NCBI GenBank assembly: GCA_036563895.1
Contig: DATCLN010000090.1
Span: 1 to 23,153 of the forward strand
Direction: 5' to 3'
DNA length: 23,153 nt
From: ZCTH02-B3 sp036563895
GTDB lineage: Bacteria; Bacillota; Bacilli; Paenibacillales; Paenibacillaceae
The position numbers and the translations under genes are program-made. Below are positions 22,476 to 23,153 of the stretch, one piece after another; position 1 is the stretch's first letter, and each line of letters starts with the position of its first letter. Below the pieces are notes generated by a model, which searched no databases, was not told where the DNA came from, and was given only the letters and a program-made list of their open reading frames with translations.

Positions 22476-23153
22476 CTAGAGGATGAACATCGCGTCGCCG
22501 AAGCTGAAAAAGCGGTATTCCAGCCGCACCGCTTCCCGGTAGGCGGCCAGCACCGCCTCCCGGCCGGCAAACGCGCTGACGAGCATGATCAGGGTGGAGC
22601 GCGGCAGGTGGAAGTTGGTGAGCAGCGCGTCCACCAGGCGGAACGTGTGGCCGGGATAGATGAAAATGTCCGTCCAGCCGCTGCAGGGTTCGATGTTTCC
22701 GTCGGGAAACCGGAGGGCGAGCGTTTCCAGCGTCCGCGCGGACGTGGTGCCGACGGCCACGATCCGGCTTCCCCGCGCGCGGGTCTCGTTCAGCAGGCGC
22801 GCCGCTTCTTCCCCCACCGAATACCATTCGGCGTGCATGCGGTGGTCTTCCACGCGCTCCGCGGTCACCGGCCGGAACGTGCCCAGACCCACGTGCAGCG
22901 TCACGCGGCAAAGCCGGACCCCTTTATCTTGCAACTCCTCCAGAAATTCTTCCGTAAAATGCAGCCCGGCCGTCGGCGCCGCGGCGGAACCCGCATGGCG
23001 GGCGTAAACGGTCTGGTAGCGCTCCGGATCGGACAGCTTCTCGCGGATGTAGGGTGGCAGGGGAACCTGTCCCGCCCGCTCGAGCAGCTCCTGGAACACG
23101 CCTTCGTATTCGAACCGCACCACGCGCAGACCCGCTTCCCGCTCCTCTTCCAC
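22476..23153 (-). CDS. queA: S-adenosylmethionine:tRNA ribosyltransferase-isomerase (3' part)
   Basis: QueA transfers and isomerises the ribosyl part of S-adenosylmethionine onto preQ1-tRNA, making epoxyqueuosine. The window holds the C-terminal 225 residues of a usual 340 or so; the N-terminal third lies beyond the right edge. Visible family blocks are LPPYIREKLSDPERYQTVYA, GSAAAPTAGLHFT, VTLHVGLGTFRPV, HRMHAEWYSV, VAVGTTSARTLE, TDIFIYPGHTFR, TNFHLPRSTLIMLVSAFAG and the terminal YRFFSFGDAMFI. It is followed by tgt 79 nt downstream in the same direction. No damage is visible in the part seen. Confidence 0.97.
   Translation of the reverse strand: MEEEREAGLRVVRFEYEGVFQELLERAGQVPLPPYIREKLSDPERYQTVYARHAGSAAAPTAGLHFTEEFLEELQDKGVRLCRVTLHVGLGTFRPVTAERVEDHRMHAEWYSVGEEAARLLNETRARGSRIVAVGTTSARTLETLALRFPDGNIEPCSGWTDIFIYPGHTFRLVDALLTNFHLPRSTLIMLVSAFAGREAVLAAYREAVRLEYRFFSFGDAMFIL

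Overview
The window is a GC-rich chromosomal segment from an endospore-forming member of the Bacillota, most likely of a Paenibacillaceae-like Bacillales type. The evidence is the gene content (spoVB, cymR, ireB/yrzL, comN-type regulator, yrrD-type PRC-barrel gene, two DUF1292 genes, split secD/secF), strong Shine-Dalgarno sites, frequent GTG/TTG starts, and an order matching the queA-tgt-yajC...secDF-recJ-apt and cymR-iscS...alaS-yrzL-ruvX-yrzB-mltG blocks of Bacillus subtilis. Genus assignment is inference. Almost everything is on the minus strand; only mnmA, spoVB and the TIGR04086 gene are on the plus strand.

Layout, left to right. 1-136 is the 5' end of a group II intron that continues beyond the left edge. 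It sits just downstream of mltG and its terminator. 217-2859 is mltG, two tandem DUF1292 genes, ruvX and ireB, read leftwards. 2971-5616 is alaS with its own strong promoter. 5722-7659 is an AI-2E family exporter, a small zinc-ribbon protein and a PRC-barrel protein translationally coupled to it. 7686-9301 is the cysteine desulfurase and cymR. mnmA (9452-10639) runs the other way from an AT-rich, palindrome-rich intergenic region shared with cymR, and ends overlapping the 3' end of apt. 10608-16940 is apt, recJ, a CDF transporter, secF and secD. 17082-17552 is a ComN-type regulator, divergent from spoVB (17692-19266). spoVB converges on a DUF421 membrane protein, which is divergent from a TIGR04086 membrane protein. 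The right end is yajC, tgt and the 3' two-thirds of queA.

How the genes work together. YrvO-type cysteine desulfurase, its CymR neighbour and MnmA form a sulfur-trafficking and tRNA-thiolation cluster. queA/tgt make queuosine at the same wobble position class. YajC, SecD and SecF are the accessory part of the Sec translocon. RuvX, RecJ and Apt serve nucleic-acid metabolism. MltG and IreB touch cell-wall synthesis and PASTA-kinase signalling. SpoVB belongs to spore cortex formation.

The gene set is mostly conserved housekeeping and I found no obvious new multi-gene system. The unusual points are regulatory or structural: the intron with a non-consensus 5' end; the shared mnmA/cymR palindrome cluster and the rearranged mnmA; a 12-unit 15-bp minisatellite inside recJ; disordered insertions in the DUF421 and ComN-type proteins; a 24-bp perfect palindrome in the comN/spoVB gap; a nearly leaderless secD promoter; and a promoter-terminator pair in front of alaS. 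No gene-free stretch exceeds 300 bases; the longest are 1-216 (intron end, repeats, terminator) and 20239-20448 (divergent promoter region). No tRNA, rRNA, CRISPR array or insertion sequence was seen.
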